From Thermoleophilia bacterium (GTDB lineage: Bacteria; Actinomycetota; Thermoleophilia; Gaiellales; Gaiellaceae): DNA of 12,835 bases. Every line of letters starts with the position of its first letter. The first letter of the stretch is position 1. Below the pieces are notes generated by a model. It saw only the letters and a program-made list of their open reading frames with translations. It searched no databases and had not been told where the DNA came from. Shown here piece after piece: positions 12,235 to 12,835 of this stretch. The DNA is taken from contig JACVRU010000034.1 of assembly GCA_014534295.1 (NCBI GenBank), positions 1 through 12,835 of the forward strand, read 5' to 3'. A program made the translations under genes and the position numbers.

Positions 12235-12835
12235 ATGAGCATGAACGGCAGACGCAGAGTCGTGGTGACCGGCATGGGCGCGGTGACGCCCCTGGGCAAC
12301 GACGTGGCGACGACGTGGGGCGGCTTGCTCGCAGGCGAGTCGGCGGCCGCGAAAATCGAAAACTTCGACGCGTCCGCGTACGGGACGCACTTCGCCTGCG
12401 AGGCGAGCGACTTCGACCCGACGCAGTGGATCGAGCGCAAGCAGGCCCGCCGCATGGACCGCTTCGCCCAGATGATCGTGGCCGCCGCCCGCCAGGCCGA
12501 GCAGGACTCCGGGATCGACGTCGCCTCCGAGCCCGACCGGGTCGGGGTCGCCGTCGCGACCGGGATCGGCGGGCTGCGGGCCTACCAGGATTGCTACGAC
12601 ACGCTGCTGGAGCGCGGGCCCGAACGGGTCAACCCGTTCTCGATCCCGGCGATCATCCCGAACATGGGCGCTGCGTGGGTGTCCATGGAGCTCGGGACGA
12701 AGGGGCCTCTGAGCTCCCAGTGCACGGCCTGCGCGGCGTCGAACATGGCGATCGGCGAGTCCCTCGACGCGATCCGCCTCGGGCGTGCCGAGGTGATGCT
12801 CGCCGGGGGCGCCGAGGCGCCGATCACCGAGGTCG
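12235..12835 (+). CDS. fabF: Beta-ketoacyl-ACP synthase II FabF, 3'-truncated by window edge
   Basis: Partial: the first 200 residues of an expected roughly 410. FabF condenses malonyl-ACP with growing acyl-ACP. Visible motifs are RRVVVTGMGAVTPLGNDVATTW, NFDASAYGTHFACEASDFDP, ARRMDRFAQM, the SIPAIIPNMGAAWVS segment and the nucleophile region SSQCTACAASNMAIG with C166 (E. coli FabF C163). The two histidines of the triad lie beyond the window. The residue three after the cysteine is Ser rather than the usual Gly. The start is ATG 12235, two bases after fabG; a second in-frame ATG at 12241 is an alternative. acpP, often found just before fabF, is absent. Confidence 0.95.
   Translation, partial: MSMNGRRRVVVTGMGAVTPLGNDVATTWGGLLAGESAAAKIENFDASAYGTHFACEASDFDPTQWIERKQARRMDRFAQMIVAAARQAEQDSGIDVASEPDRVGVAVATGIGGLRAYQDCYDTLLERGPERVNPFSIPAIIPNMGAAWVSMELGTKGPLSSQCTACAASNMAIGESLDAIRLGRAEVMLAGGAEAPITEV

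Overview
The window looks like ordinary chromosome from a high-GC (about 70% by eye) actinobacterium. The gyrase subunit aligns best, from memory, with actinobacterial GyrA. The short MerR-like gene, the PGRP-type amidase and the style of the fatty-acid genes make me lean towards class Thermoleophilia. That placement is inference from recalled protein families, not a database result.

Layout. (1) 1-2106: 3' four-fifths of gyrA on the + strand. (2) 2107-2198: a 92-bp gap with a good housekeeping-type promoter, then a 105-residue MerR-like DNA-binding protein (2199-2516). (3) 2513-5347, minus strand: a tight three-gene operon read as nfeD (membrane-bound ClpP-class protease), slipin (SPFH membrane scaffold) and a compact GalT-like nucleotidyltransferase. 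Its last stop codon shares a CTAG with the MerR stop. (4) 5348-5414: a 67-bp divergent intergenic region rich in small inverted repeats. (5) 5415-7948, + strand: a secreted zinc N-acetylmuramoyl-L-alanine amidase with FlgD-like Ig modules, translationally coupled to a NUDIX hydrolase. (6) 7912-8478, minus strand: a short biotin-protein ligase whose tail overlaps the NUDIX tail. (7) 8502-12835, + strand: an ECF-like sigma factor followed by fabZ, fabH, fabD, fabG and the first half of fabF.

How the genes work together. The fab run encodes most of the type II fatty-acid elongation cycle: malonyl loading (FabD), initiation (FabH), condensation (FabF), ketoreduction (FabG) and dehydration (FabZ). 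No acyl carrier protein gene lies between fabG and fabF, where many bacteria keep acpP. BirA, next door, would biotinylate acetyl-CoA carboxylase, which supplies the malonyl-CoA, so the lipid theme extends across the divergent promoter. NfeD-slipin is a recognised membrane quality-control pair, and it diverges from a secreted peptidoglycan amidase.

I found no mobile element, CRISPR array, tRNA, rRNA or clear intrinsic terminator, and no gene-free stretch above 100 bp. I do not see convincing evidence of a wholly new system. The more unusual points are the GalT-like gene with an apparent CTG start coupled to slipin, the biotin ligase lacking its C-terminal domain, the altered GyrA boxes, and the missing acpP.
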